Assembly: GCA_038363925.1 (NCBI GenBank)
Contig: JAQQWL010000011.1
Span: 3,162,001-3,226,000, forward strand
Length of the DNA stretch: 64,000 nt
DNA from: Apiospora phragmitis
Lineage: Eukaryota > Ascomycota > Sordariomycetes > Amphisphaeriales > Apiosporaceae
Direction: 5' to 3'
Part shown: one piece after another, positions 46,387 through 58,502 of the stretch
Layout: each line of letters begins with the position of its first letter
Numbering within the stretch: the stretch's first letter is position 1
Program-made: the position numbers and the translations under genes
The notes under the pieces: generated by a model
Databases searched by the model: none
Seen by the model: only the letters and a program-made list of their open reading frames with translations
Told to the model about the DNA's origin: nothing

Positions 46387-48954
46387 ATGGAGCCCGCGCT
46401 GGGCGACAAGGTCGCCTTTTTCCAAGAGCTCAAAGCCTTTCAAACCGAAGATGGCAACGAAGATACTTGGACCACAAAGGATAGCCATCGCAACGCAGCC
46501 AAGACCTTCATGAAGGCTGCTGCCGGAGCAACCACAAACTCAATGAGTTCTGATCTTGCTCGTCCGGTCAACCAGGTGGTTGCTGCGACCAAGCCTTTCC
46601 TTGTGTCGACGCCTAAAAGGACCGCCTCGGATCCCGTCCAGACGACAAAGAACAGCGAAATCAGTCGCATCATCAAAAGCACGCCTCCAAACTCCCATCT
46701 CGTCCCGCACCTCCGCGAAACAGCCTCTGAGGTGATTGACCTGTCTACTATTACAGATACGCCCATTCCAGACTCCACAAAGGCAAGCTCCAAGCAGCAG
46801 CCCCAGAGGAGGGTATCGGACAGACTCCTTCGTCGCCGCGCCACAGGCTCCCCATCCGTGCAGGAGACTCCCTCTTTCAAGATGCCCAAGCGCAAGAAGG
46901 ACGTGCCCATCAAGATGGTGCCGGAAGCCGACCGCTGCTTTGCCGGTCTGGTCTTCTTCTTCTTTCCCAATAGCGACGCCAACAGCGTTCGGAAAAAACG
47001 CATCGACAAGGCGAGGGAGTACGGTGCTACTTGGACCAGATCCCTCAAGGACGCGACCCATATCATTGTCGACAAGGGACTTACCTATGCAGACCTCAAG
47101 CCGCTGTTGGAGGGCGACGTTGATCCTGCGAAGAAAATTGTGGTGAACGCTGACTTCCCTATCGATTGCTGGACACACCGAACCCTGGTATCGCATGATC
47201 AAGAGAAATATCAGGTGCCAGGTAAGACGGCTTCGCAGCAAAGCAACGCCCATCCTGCTGTGGCGTCCCAGAGTTCGGATCAATCTCTGGTCTTGAAGGA
47301 GCGGCGATCCAAAAGGAGCCGTACATCATCTCAGATCACTACTCGGAGTGGTAATTTGGCCTCTCAAGCAGCTGCGCAGTCCACAGAACATGCCGTTATA
47401 CCATCTACACAGCCGGTTGCGGCTTCTTTGAGATCTCGGGCAAATTCAAGCAGCTCAACTACGTCTGAAGAAGGCAACCCTGTCGACAATGTGCGGAAAG
47501 ATCAGGAAGGCTTTCGGTCAAGAATGCCACCACCTGATATGGATAGCGAGAAGTCTTCTTTCGAAGATGAGTTATCTCAATGCATAGGTCACATCATGGA
47601 ATTTGGAAATGACGTCGTGATTCCTGGCGAGGAAGAAGATCAGTCGCCTCAACCCGAAGATACCGAAGAATCCAAGAGACCCGAAGATATCGATGATGAT
47701 GATGAACCCCATCGTTCCGAAGACGAACGGCCAGCCAAGAAAACCAGGACTTCTCGCACGGGCGCGAGTGCGGCAAAAGGCAGCGAGGGCTGGCAATCTT
47801 CGTTCGCTTGCATGCAAGGGGGTCTCAAGGGTGTCGAGTCGGAGAATCCCAACGCGGAGACAATCAACTTCCTACTGGAAATGGCAGACGAATACGAGAA
47901 GAAGGGCGATGAGCGTTTTCGAAGAGACGCATTTCGGAAGGCCGCAGGTGCGCTCAAACAGCAGTCTGTCAAGATTCTCACGTTTGCCGAGGCCATCGCT
48001 ATCGACAACATCGGAAAGTCCTCGGCCGAGAAGATCGAGGAGTTCGCTAGAACAGGCCGCGTGAAAAAGCTCCAGAACCTCCAGAACGATCCCATGGTCA
48101 AGCTACAGGGATTGTTCACTAAGATCTACGGCGTCGGCCCCAGCCTGGCGGACCGCTGGATCAGGCAGGGCTACCGGACGCTCGACGATATTCGGGAGAA
48201 GGCGCATCTGACGGCCAACCAACAGATCGGCCTCGATCACTACGACGAGCTGAACACACGGATCCCGCGCAAAGAAGTGGAAGCTCTGGGAGCCCACGTC
48301 GTGCGAGCCGCCCGAGCCATCGACCGTGATGTACAGTTGATCATCGGGGGCAGCTACCGCCGCGGCGCCGACAGCTCCGGTGACATCGATATAATCATCA
48401 CCCGCCAGGGCATGTCCAGCACGGGTCAACTTATCGACTTCCTGGACGAGCTCGTCTTGAAGCTGACCAATGAGGGGTTTCTGACCGTGGCCCTTGCCGC
48501 TCATCGCAAGAGCCACGTCGACGATACCGACGGCAATAAATGGCAGGGCTGCTGCGTGCTGCCCAAGGACGAATATCCTGGCGACGATGGCAGCGAGGTC
48601 GACGACGCTAACACCAGCGACAATGATGGCAGCCACGAAAGACCCAACAACAAAAGCAATAAGGATGGCTGGCGTCCGATCTGGCGTCGTATCGACCTGC
48701 TCCTCGTCCCCGCGTCGCAGCTCGGCGCCGCCCTCATCTACTTCACCGGCAACGACATCTTCAACCGGAGCATACGGCTGCTGGCCCAGAAGAAGGGCAT
48801 GCGCCTCAACCAGCGGGGCCTGTATAGGGACGTGCTCCGCGGCAAGGGTAACGTCAAGATCGCCGAGGGCGAGCTGATCGAGGGCGAGTATGAGCGCAAG
48901 ATCTTCCGCCATCTGGGCGTGCATTGGCGCGAGCCGCACGAGCGTTGGTGCTAA
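46387..48954 (+). CDS. POL4: family X DNA polymerase with BRCT domain (Pol4/Pol lambda type), 855 aa
   Basis: Gap-filling repair polymerase for base excision and end joining, nuclear. Single exon, no frame break. After a Ser/Thr-rich N-terminus, a BRCT domain lies at about residues 182-265 (CFAGLVFFFFPNSD, AREYGATWTRSLKDATHIIV, FPIDCWTHRTL). A long acidic linker follows, then the polymerase core from about 486 (NPNAETINFLLEMADEYEKKG), the HhH LFTKIYGVGPSLADRWI, the catalytic pair in IIGGSYRRGADSSGDIDIII and the third catalytic Asp in RRIDLLLVP, with the sugar-gate segment YFTGND. An inserted loop of about 40 residues (GDDGSEVDDANTSDNDGS and following) sits just before the third Asp; this is longer than in human Pol lambda. 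The end is FRHLGVHWREPHERWC. All three carboxylates are present. Confidence 0.94.
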   Translation: MEPALGDKVAFFQELKAFQTEDGNEDTWTTKDSHRNAAKTFMKAAAGATTNSMSSDLARPVNQVVAATKPFLVSTPKRTASDPVQTTKNSEISRIIKSTPPNSHLVPHLRETASEVIDLSTITDTPIPDSTKASSKQQPQRRVSDRLLRRRATGSPSVQETPSFKMPKRKKDVPIKMVPEADRCFAGLVFFFFPNSDANSVRKKRIDKAREYGATWTRSLKDATHIIVDKGLTYADLKPLLEGDVDPAKKIVVNADFPIDCWTHRTLVSHDQEKYQVPGKTASQQSNAHPAVASQSSDQSLVLKERRSKRSRTSSQITTRSGNLASQAAAQSTEHAVIPSTQPVAASLRSRANSSSSTTSEEGNPVDNVRKDQEGFRSRMPPPDMDSEKSSFEDELSQCIGHIMEFGNDVVIPGEEEDQSPQPEDTEESKRPEDIDDDDEPHRSEDERPAKKTRTSRTGASAAKGSEGWQSSFACMQGGLKGVESENPNAETINFLLEMADEYEKKGDERFRRDAFRKAAGALKQQSVKILTFAEAIAIDNIGKSSAEKIEEFARTGRVKKLQNLQNDPMVKLQGLFTKIYGVGPSLADRWIRQGYRTLDDIREKAHLTANQQIGLDHYDELNTRIPRKEVEALGAHVVRAARAIDRDVQLIIGGSYRRGADSSGDIDIIITRQGMSSTGQLIDFLDELVLKLTNEGFLTVALAAHRKSHVDDTDGNKWQGCCVLPKDEYPGDDGSEVDDANTSDNDGSHERPNNKSNKDGWRPIWRRIDLLLVPASQLGAALIYFTGNDIFNRSIRLLAQKKGMRLNQRGLYRDVLRGKGNVKIAEGELIEGEYERKIFRHLGVHWREPHERWC

Positions 48955-49584
48955 AGCAAAGGAGAGAGGGGAGAGCGAATTAGACCAACGGATCGGGGCT
49001 TCCAGTTCATGATCTAGATGGGGAGGAGCTTTTTGTTTTCTGGCATGCGTTGGTTTCTTTCGATTGAGATTTGAGATACCCCCCACTAGACAGTAGCAGT
49101 CCCGAATTCAACGAGTGGTACGACAATATATGAACTACTCGAGTGGTAACCGGTAGATATTTCGAGACGAAACGCATAGCTTTGATCAGTAGAGAATCAC
49201 AGCCAGCGACGAAGACGGGTAGATACATGCAATGCAGTGTGATATGGTGACTTTTGGAATGCTCTGTACTACACTACATACAGGTGATGAAACCGAAAAA
49301 GATAAGTAAGCCCAGAAATACCCCAGCCCCCACCCCCCTATATACAGCACAGAAACATGCGTACCATAAGAGCAGGTTCCCGGTTTCCAAGTCGACCAAG
49401 TCGCAACATACCACCTTTTTGACATAGCTTATATTATTACATCCCACCTCTAGGGGTGACATTCTGTCCACGCATAGCTGTCTTTTATTCGTAATTTGGA
49501 TGTACTTCGTCATACCATACTCCTCTTATCTGTAGGCGATCGATCGACAGGGCTGGGACTGGACCGCCTTAGGTCCACAGATAG
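48955..49584. other. convergent 3' region, 0.63 kb
   Basis: Between the ends of Pol X (+) and the ammonium transporter (-). No gene; C-rich tract near 49320-49337. Confidence 0.6.
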
Positions 49585-51315
49585 TCATCGGGCATGCGGC
49601 GGCTGCTGCTGCTGCGCCGACGTCCCGGCGTAGATGCGCGTGTCCATGAGCGGTATCGAGTTCTTCTCGCGCGGGTCGAACGGGTTCATGTCGGCGCCCG
49701 AGTAGTGGCTCGCGGCCTCGGCATCGGCGTCGGCGTCGTTCAGCACCTCGCGGGTCAGCTCGACGTAGTCGTAGGCGAACTCGCCAATCTCGGCGTCGTC
49801 GATGCCCAGGATCTCGGCGTCCTCGGTGGCGCGCAGCTGCAGACCGGGGATCAGGTTCAGGATGAACAGAATCAAGCACGTGCCGAAGAACGAGTACGAT
49901 CCGCCGGCGAACGAGTCAGCCAGCTGGTATGCTAGCTGGATCCAGTGCTGGTTGAGCCATCCGCCCTCAATGGTCTGGATGTTGTCGAGATGGGCGATGT
50001 CGGCTCGCGCGAAGAATGCCGTGAGGATGTTGCCCACTAAGCCCCCTACACCGTGTACGGCGAAAATGTCGAGCGCGTCATCAATGCCGATAAGGAACTT
50101 GAGCTTGGTAGCGTAGTTGGCGAATCCAGCCCCGAGGATTCCGTATGGAACAGCGGCCCACGAGGGCACATAACCTATGATCGTCATGTCAACCCATGAA
50201 TTCCAGGCACGGCAGTGATCTTTTCTAGCTATTGGAACATACCTGAGCCTGGCGTGATAGCGACGAGCCCCGCGACGATACCAGAACAGAACCCGACAGT
50301 TGACCACTTGCGCTCCAGTCGGTAATCCAGGACACACCAAGTTATACCACCCACACAAGCGGCGAGGTTTGTTACGAAAGCAGCCATGACGGCACGCAGG
50401 TTGGCAGAGAGAGCAGATCCGGCGTTGAAGCCAAACCAGCCGACCCAGAGGAATACAGTGCCGATGACAATGTGCGTGACGTTGTGCGGTCTATAGTTGA
50501 GCTCGTGAGTCCCGTGTCCTCGTCGCTTTCCCAGCATCATCGAGTAGGCCAGGGCCGCCGCGCCTGATGCGATATGCACAGGAGTACCACCAGCGAAGTC
50601 AAGACCACCCATTTTGTTGGACCAGCCGCTCGGATTCCAGGTCCAGCAAGCAATCGGGTCATAGATAATGGTAGCCCAGATAAACATAAAGATGACACAA
50701 GGGAGCATACGGCCGCGCTCCGCAACAGCGCCTGTTGCAAGGGCTACCGTGATGGCGGAGAACATGCCCTGATAAACAGCAAACAACAGGTCCGGGATCT
50801 TGTTGGAGCCAACAGAGGGTCGGGCCAGGACATCCTTGAAACCAAAATTGGCTAGATTGCCAATATAGGGACCAGCTGTGTGCGAGAAGGTCAAGGAGTA
50901 ACCCCAGAAGAACCATTGGAATGAAGTTACGGCAGTGGCCATGACCGAAAGCCAAATGAGTGAAAGAGCCGACTTTCTTCGGGCAAGGCCCGAGTAGAAG
51001 AAACTAGAAGATTCGTGTTAGTTGTTACCGTGACGAAGCCGTCTGCTGTGGGTGTTCTACCTACCCAACACCAGGTATCATCAGCAGAACAAGGGCTGTT
51101 GCTGTGATCATCCATCCGATGTCACCGCTCTAGCATCACCAAAATCGTCAGTCAGATCACAGAACCCTAGCGGTTATGGGGCAGGTGTGCCGTACCTCAT
51201 ACCATATGTTCAGGTTATCCGTCATGGGATTACCGCCTTGTTCACCTGTGCCGTTGTATGGCGCCTTGACGACATAGTTCAAGGCGTCCAGGTCGACGCC
51301 CTCGAGTACCACCAT
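49585..51315 (-). CDS. MEP2: ammonium transporter of the Mep/Amt family, 511 aa
   Basis: Plasma-membrane ammonium channel. Exons 51315-51196, 51129-51065, 51003-50243 and 50174-49585 total 512 codons including the stop with no frame break. An N-glycosylation site (APYNGTGEQ) precedes the first helix (GWMITATALVLLMIPGVGFFYSG, split by an intron). Family blocks include TSFQWFFWGYSL, GSNKIPDLLFAVYQGMF, and the two pore histidines, in DFAGGTPVHIASG and in FAVHGVGGLVGN. Having both histidines fits the Mep2 branch; in yeast Mep1 and Mep3 the first is replaced by glutamate, so I lean to a Mep2-like (possibly sensing) transporter. The C-terminal cytosolic tail has ELTREVLNDADADAEAA and a Gln-run (AQQQQPPHAR). 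Nitrogen control by GATA factors is expected for the family but not demonstrated here. Confidence 0.93.
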
Positions 51316-54300
51316 GTTGACGATATTGAGCCCAACCAGGAGCGAAAGTTCAACAAAAATATATAGTTCGTATTTGACGTAACAACGAAGAATGAAGAGG
51401 GGGGGTGCCTCGGTTTTCTATTACCAAGAAGAACAGGCACTTAAGTCCGGGAGGGTCGCAAGGATAGTTTCAGCCAGGTGAGATGGCATACCATCCCCCG
51501 AAGGAGTGCAGACGTGGGGTAGCAAGACTACTGTAATATCCTGAACTGCTACAGCAGAGTAGGTAAAGACGGCAGGCTAGCTTGCAGGAATGGGCTGATG
51601 TCGTAACGGGTGAGAAGTGCGTGGTCGTGAGAGAGAGAGGGCCGCACACTGCAGAAGAAGCAACTTCTCCGGCAGCCAATCACACAGGTCTCGCGGTGTA
51701 CCAGCTTGGCAGTGAGGAACATTGCACAACACTAGCTTCTGCGAGGCGTTACACAAGTGAGGGCTGGGACGACAAAATCCCAGTCGCGAGTGACGATGGA
51801 AAAGAAGGTGGCGGTACAATCTTTTCGGACAGTAACGGGGAAGAAAGTCCAGGAGAGCAAAAGGAAGGAAAGGAAAGGAACACAAGCTGCAGGTTTTTGA
51901 TATTCTCTGCAATGGCAAAGTTATGTATATACTTAGCTTTTGGTATGACAACGACGGAATCTCACCAGTCAGTGTTACTCCTTACTCTCTCTCTCTCTCG
52001 CTCTCTCGCTCTCGTTCACTCATATTGCAGATCGAGCACTGCATGGATGATTGCAAATTGCCGGATCAGCACGATCAGCCCTGGTTGGTATTGCGTTCTT
52101 GGCCCACCGCTCCCCAAGAGAATGGAACGTTGCGAGGAAGGCTTGTGAACGGTTGTCATTGGCCGACAGCAGAAACGAGACTCTGTCCTGGGCAGGGAAT
52201 ATGTCCCCAGCAGCTGTGCGCGTCTTCCCAGGAGCCCATGTCGTAATGCTGGTTGCATATTGCTAGTATGCAGTAGATGCACGCCGCCAAACCGAGATGG
52301 GAGAGAGAAAAAGCAAATACTTGATGGTCATAAAGTGAAGACCCAATAGTCATCAAGGCATGTATGTCTGCGTGCGCATTGGACATTGAAGTTGTCGGGG
52401 GGGGTTCGATATGTAGTAGGTTGCCAATCGAGCTAAACCCGACTGAGCAGCCCCAAGACTTACCTCGCTGTGTAGCAAGATAAGACATCGCTTCCCTATT
52501 GGCTGCAAGGTGGACGTGCGGGGGAGGGAACATGGACCGACTCTATCATATCCTATCCTGTGTCAGTTGTCCACTGCTCCATCGCATGAAGGCCAGAAAT
52601 CGACTGTTGCCGTTGAACTTTGATGTAAGTAAGCCTTACCCGTCCGGAAAAAAAGACAGGACGGCCGTTGTAGTACCACACCCTCTGTTCAATGTCATGC
52701 AGGAGACCAAAGCAAAAGAAGGAAAAAGAGAGGCTTCTGGTCATTTTAACCTTATTATTAAGGTCCCTGAAACCGTTCCTGACATGCCGTGTCAAGCAAA
52801 CTTGTTCGGGCAAACATCTATGTAAGAAGGGCCATGTCGGGCAGGTTTGGTGGCGCGCACCTCACATCCCACCTCCCTCACCTTGTATCCTTCCAATGAA
52901 TTTGAGTTGAGGTATGGTACGATGCTCCCTCCCCGAAAGTAACACGCAGCACGGCAGTGAACTGGCCATTTCCATCCTGTTCCATATCGCGTGTTGTGTA
53001 CATACAGCCCAGCCGAGATCGCTTCGACAAGTTGCTACTATTTGTTTTTACTGTAATTGGATTTCCTCACTGCAGGTCAAGATTAAACCCTCAAAAATAA
53101 ATGCATGTCATCCAGGAACCAAGAGCTTGCCAGTGGTGCATATCTGCCGAAATCCAGCTTACTTCCCCTTTTTCTATTTCCGCCGGTGCCTGAAGTTCCA
53201 CCACGGACAACCAGCCAGTCGGTACCCTCCCCAAGCCCCAGCCGTTGACCTCATCCGGAAGGTGTCCATTCCCGGACCTCTAACCTACAGTGTATGCATC
53301 CCCGGGGGGCTTAGCACCTTGTCTGATCCAGGGTACAGTATTACTGTATTTATGTACACCAGCCGGGCCGATAAACTCTCCCCTTCTTTATGAAACTCCT
53401 GGAAGGAGTATTCCGGACAAGACCTGAGCATCGATCGCATGCTTCTGACATGATTCTGATTCTACCACTCACCACTAAAACGCCCTGTGTTCATCCTTTT
53501 CCCACACCTTCGACTCTCGCATCTATCTCGTTTCGCAAGTGGAGGGGTGGCCGGCCCCGTGGGGGATCGACTTGTGTCCCAAATGATGAGTCATAACAGT
53601 ACATACACGGACATATAGGTTAGCAAGCTATGCAAGAGCCGCTGTTACTTGGCCTTTACAGACGAGCTGTGGCTTTGGCTGGATACGTTTCACTCGCGTC
53701 TTGCTATGGATTGGAAAACAACGGTGCATTTAGCTGCCTGGTCTGTTTATTGGCCTCGCTCGCTACACCATCAGTAGGGCCGCCGCTCAGGCGTTCGAGA
53801 CTGTCTCGGCGCCTCCCGCGAGGCTTAAACATACCAACGTTTCCCCCGAACGCAGCTAACAAACAGAGCGGGGATATATGGTACGTGGTTAAATATATCC
53901 GCGATTCTCGGTGTGAACTGTATAAGGCTCTGTTGATAGAATATCATCCATCTGCTTTCTAGTCGACTGGTCACTTCCTCTTGTCACTCTTCCCGTGCTT
54001 TTGGTGCGGATGTGAATCAGCTTCTTATATATATCATTCTCATCCTGAAGTTATACGGCTTCCAAAGACGGCCATTCCTCGTAGTTTACACCGACTCGAA
54101 TGTGCAGAGGCTTAAGTACAGAGTCGAAACGAAACGCAAGCTATGTATGTCGACTCAATGTCATCGCATCTTGTGGATAGAGATGGGAACAACCTCATTA
54201 ACCTCTTGTAAGATTAGCAACCCATCGCATCATCAGCCGTTGCATTAATAATGGGCATAGTCTGAGAAATATTATTTAGCCATATCGGCCTCTTAGGTGC

Positions 54301-54361
54301 AATCGCGATCTCACGCTGATTATTACCGCCGAGTCGTGGACGGAGTTTCGCGTGTAAGAGT
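51316..54361. other. intergenic, 3.0 kb
   Basis: Upstream of the ammonium transporter and downstream of the tyrosinase. Contains a (TC)n run near 51988-52015 and an AGATAAG GATA-type site near 52488, about 1.2 kb upstream of the transporter start; one such site is not evidence of regulation on its own. Open frames here look random. Confidence 0.55.
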
Positions 54362-56428
54362 TTAGGGGGCGTAGAGGTCAAAACGTGACGCCACGCTCCC
54401 CCAGCTTGCCAGTTCAGCGTTGCTCTTGGCAGATTTCACGTAAGAGCTCGCTACACTGATTTTTAAGCCGTCTACCTGGCTGGTTTCCACGACCGTTCCG
54501 TTGCTGGCAACAACGCGTATCTCGAGATTATCTCGCAGATACGCCTCCGCATCCATCAAGTCAAGACTCTGGAGTTTTCCGTCATAGACGTGGTCGATGA
54601 GTGTCGAAGTCAGAGGAATAGTACCAGATATCTGGCGTCCTTGCTTGCCGAACCCCGTCATCTGCCCGGCAAATACTCCCAAACTGCCAGCAAGATCGTG
54701 GCTTGATCCCCATGTCGAAGTGTCATCGGGGATCCTTCCTAGGAATAGATGTATCTTGAACGAAGTGTTCATGGCATGCTTGTTCACAACGATGTTCGCA
54801 ACCCACTCATTATAGTGGCCGGCCTTGATGATTCGGTTGACGAATGACACATCAGGGGTGCCTTTATTCCAAAACGCCCCTTTTGTGCTCTTATTCGATC
54901 CCAATCTCGACTCGGTCGAGTTTGCAAATCCTTCGCTTCTCAGATGGCGTCTGCGCCCGGGCTTAATGGACAGCCTGGCCGCGCTGAAGTCCGTGTAGAG
55001 TTTGTTGATGGCAGTAATGACCTCTGATCGATTCTTGGAGGCGACCTCGGGATACGTATAGTTGAAAACTTGGTGATCTCGTACCATATCCGAGGTCCAG
55101 AACTGACCATCGTGGGCAAAAAACGGCGTCAAGTTTGTGCTGGAGTTTTGACTGTCTCCATACGAGATGGTACGAGTAGGTTGAAGGGCCGCCATTGGCT
55201 CAACCCACGAGTCGTTGTGGAGGATCTGCCACATAGCAAATATCCTGTCTACATTGGCATGGTGGAGGAAGAATATCGGGTCAAAGGCCGAATAAGCTAT
55301 GATAGCCATATGACCCGAGTCACCGCCAGCTGCGATGTGGATAGTGTCGTGGAGAGACTCGATTGAGTCATATGAAGAGTTGCTAGCGTCCGGTATCCAT
55401 GCTTCATTGCTCCATGTGCTATAGTTTCCGTTGTTGGCGAACAGGTTGTAGAGGCGTGTCTGATATTGGGGCAGCCCTGCATCCAACATACGTGCGACAT
55501 CGGAATTATTCGAGATAGCCCTCGGGCTATTAGAGGGAGTAGGAGCCCGCTTCGTGTTATTCCATTCAAAGAACTAAGTCTTTATTAGTTTTGGTGTCCT
55601 TGACCCTGATGGAAGAAATCAAGCTTACTGGAAACTCGGGGAACACTGAAGGGTCCAGTGGCTTGAAGGTATACGTGAACAAAGGATTGGCAATAAGCTG
55701 CGGGCCATTGGGACCGTCTGCCATGATATCTGGCTCGCCGCCGATGCTTAGGGGAAGCAAACTCTGGTCACTAGGCGGCATAGCAGCCCAGTCCCAGTAA
55801 GGCATGCGGAAGGTCTGGGCAGCTTGTTGAAATCGAGTCCGCTGTGGTCCCACGGGATAGAGAGACGCGATGTACTGGACGATGTTGTACATTACTTGCT
55901 GAGCACCATGTGTCAGTATTGGACGGACACTATTCTACGACAATACTAACCTCGAAGTAAGCCAGATAGGGGCGGTGCCAGGTTGGGAAGAGATTGGATA
56001 CATGGGTGCAGTATCCGTTGAGGCCGCCATCTGGCAGTGCTGCGACGCCGCCATAGTCGACAAAGGGAGCTGCGTGTATGCCTGCAAAATATCAGTCACG
56101 ATATCACAGGCTCAGATCAGTACTGCCGAAGCTCGACTTACCAGCCATGCGGTACCACGAGTACGGGTCGTCTTGACTGGTGAACTGCATCCAGTCTCAG
56201 GGCCAGAATGTACAAATTCCATTGTTCGTGATACTCCTCCAGCTTTCGGATCTCCGTCCTGAAGGGAATGGTTCCGTTGATTCGGGGCGCTCCTGTTGTG
56301 ATTGCTGGTTGGGTAGATTGACGCCTCTGCAAAGCGCGACGGACATCACGACCATAATCGTATCTCGCATCAACGCGAGGAACGACCAAGACTGATAGAA
56401 CCAAAATGAAGAAGAGGAGGAGATCCAT
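54362..56428 (-). CDS. secreted tyrosinase (type-3 copper), one-base frame break in exon 1
   Basis: Oxidises monophenols and diphenols to quinones, a step of melanin-type pigment formation. Exons 56428-56142, 56081-55951, 55898-55629 and 55573-54362; after one correction 633 codons including the stop. Signal peptide: MDLLLFFILVLSVLVV. Copper A ligands lie in GIHAAPF, and in GYCTHVSNLFPTWHRPYL, where the C-x-H pair of the thioether bridge is also seen. Copper B ligands: LHDTIHIAAGG and the block PIFFLHHANVDRIFAMW. A tyrosinase C-terminal domain follows (YNEWVANIVVNKHAMNTSF, FLGRIPDD). In exon 1, YILAL shifts to another frame read WMQFTSQDDPYSWYRMAG; one base too many lies in about 56193-56199, and unlike the others this is not in a homopolymer. 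Signal peptide and intact copper sites suggest a working enzyme if that base is an error. No pigment-cluster partner genes are next to it. Confidence 0.9.
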
Positions 56429-58502
56429 GGTCCTTGTCGAAGGAAACGCACGCGTAATGTCGATTGTTGCGGGGTGGTTTTGGGAACGAGCGTACGAAAG
56501 GCGACTTTCAGAGAGCAAGAGGGAATGAGCGAAAAGGAGCAGTCAGGCTGATCCAAAATAAAGACCAGAACGATTGTACAGGGAATTGAATACAGATGAG
56601 AAATCAGAAAACCAACCGCATCTTTTGTGTAATGACAAGCAAGCCCCGGATAGTAATGAAGCATTCACTGGTGAGATGATCAGGAGTGAATACACATTGA
56701 GTTTACGATCCAGTCCCTTCCGCATCCTGAAGCAAGCAGTTAAATTGAGAGGCAGATCTGCTGTGACTGTTCATTTGAGTACGTGCCTGCCTACCTGCTT
56801 TACCCGCTGCAAATTTTGCAGTCATCTCTTACTCGGGGAAGGTGCGAAGACGACCAATGCTGCTTCCCTTCAAGTTACTTCGAGTAGCTGCTGTGGTGTG
56901 ATTCACGAACACACCATAGACGCCTCAGGTAGAACACACAACACACATGTATGGATGTACATAGCAGTGGCAGTTCTCCCTGCCCAAGACAAGCCTTCAG
57001 CATGACTTCTTCATCAGCTACTATCAACAATTGAGACGCGCAGCCGCCTCTTTGTCCCCAAAGACCCGTACGGTGGTTCGAGACGACGCCATCGAATACA
57101 TCCCATTGCCCGACGTATGAGGTCAATGCTTCACTTTAGGGGGGATATTTCCAAATTGGTCTGCCTCCAACGGCTGGCTGCATCTCGGTTTCACCTGCAA
57201 TCAAACACATGGTCGATTGGACCATACACGGAATATCCCCTCCAGCAGTATTCCAACATGGCTGGACTAGCCCTAAGACCTAAGACAGGCACTCGAACAC
57301 ATGTTGCCCTACTCAAGACTCGGCCGTAGTGGTAGTAGAAGGTTGGCTTCCCTACAACGCGATTCGTTGCACCCGCTGGTACCTGATGCCATATCATAAG
57401 ACTCTCAGCGAGCATAAGTCAAAGTAACGACCCCGTTCTAGAGTGGCAGGTATGTTACCCGCAGGGCTAAGATCTTGAAATATCGAGACTCCATCTAGAG
57501 TGCGTATAAAGCTTCGCAAGATCGGGTTCTGACATTGCGGGAGGACCTTTTCTTTATCACATGAACTGCATCATGGAAATGGACAAGATCGCCCGCCACG
57601 ATATACCGACTCTAGTTGCTACATACGTACTTGGTAGTTTATTAATTGAAGCTCAGAGGCGAGCAGTTGGCTGTACGTATCCTTGGATATCGAACCCTTA
57701 AATGGCACGGCTGAGAAAAGAGACACTAACAGACATTCAAGACAAAGCCTGAGGATTTTGTCAAAAGAAGTCAACTTGATAGTGGTCCGGATAAGGGACT
57801 TCTGTCCTGGTCTTCCCATAATACTTCTCTGCCAATACAACCTACATACAGTAAAAAGTGAAACACAAATATATGCTCATTGTGCGTCCCTAATAAGCAG
57901 CGTGGAATATGTCACCTAATTTTTATTAATCAGGATCCTATCTAACATCGGTTACGAAATATTTATTGACCACCCCGACGCAATCCATTATAACGAGACC
58001 GACACAAAGATACAGTTGACAAAAGAAACCGTAGCATACTAGGCTGGTATTTAATGCAGATCAACAATACATATTTATCCCACGTTGATTCCACAATGAG
58101 TGCACGTTTATTCGATCCAGTCGTTTCTCCTACGGAAGCCTCAGGATCATTATTGCGGAAGGGTGATGCCGCTTCGGACTTGGCGAAGGGACTAAATGTG
58201 GCTATGCTGGCTGGTGTAAGAGGGAGGCCTCCTGACCGACGCAACAATGTTTCGTGACAGTTTTAAGAGAAGGATGAGGAAAGTGACCACAAAATTGAAG
58301 GAGCCTCGCTGTAAGCTTAAAGTGTTTTATTATGCGGGATGGCTGAGCGCCGTGCTTAGGATCCCGACTCATGTAGATTGCGTTCCTAATAGGGTATCCA
58401 TTTCTCTCGTCTCCGTCAATACGTGCATTACCAATGTTCATCGCTCGCACGAAAGCGGTTCCGACCAATTATTCTTCTTCATCACCGTATCCCGTAGCTC
58501 GC
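56429..58502. other. intergenic, 2.1 kb
   Basis: Upstream of the tyrosinase and downstream of the RCR-type gene. Open frames here lack coding character. Confidence 0.55.

Noticed and set aside
48103..49086. 327-codon open frame on the minus strand opposite the Pol X gene
   Set aside because: Lies antisense to a conserved catalytic core; Ala/Val/Leu-rich content follows from the GC-rich codons of the real gene.
54362..56428. tyrosinase as part of a pigment or secondary-metabolite cluster
   Set aside because: Neighbours are an ammonium transporter and an RCR-type protein, each across gaps of 2-3 kb; no synthase, regulator or oxidase partner is nearby.
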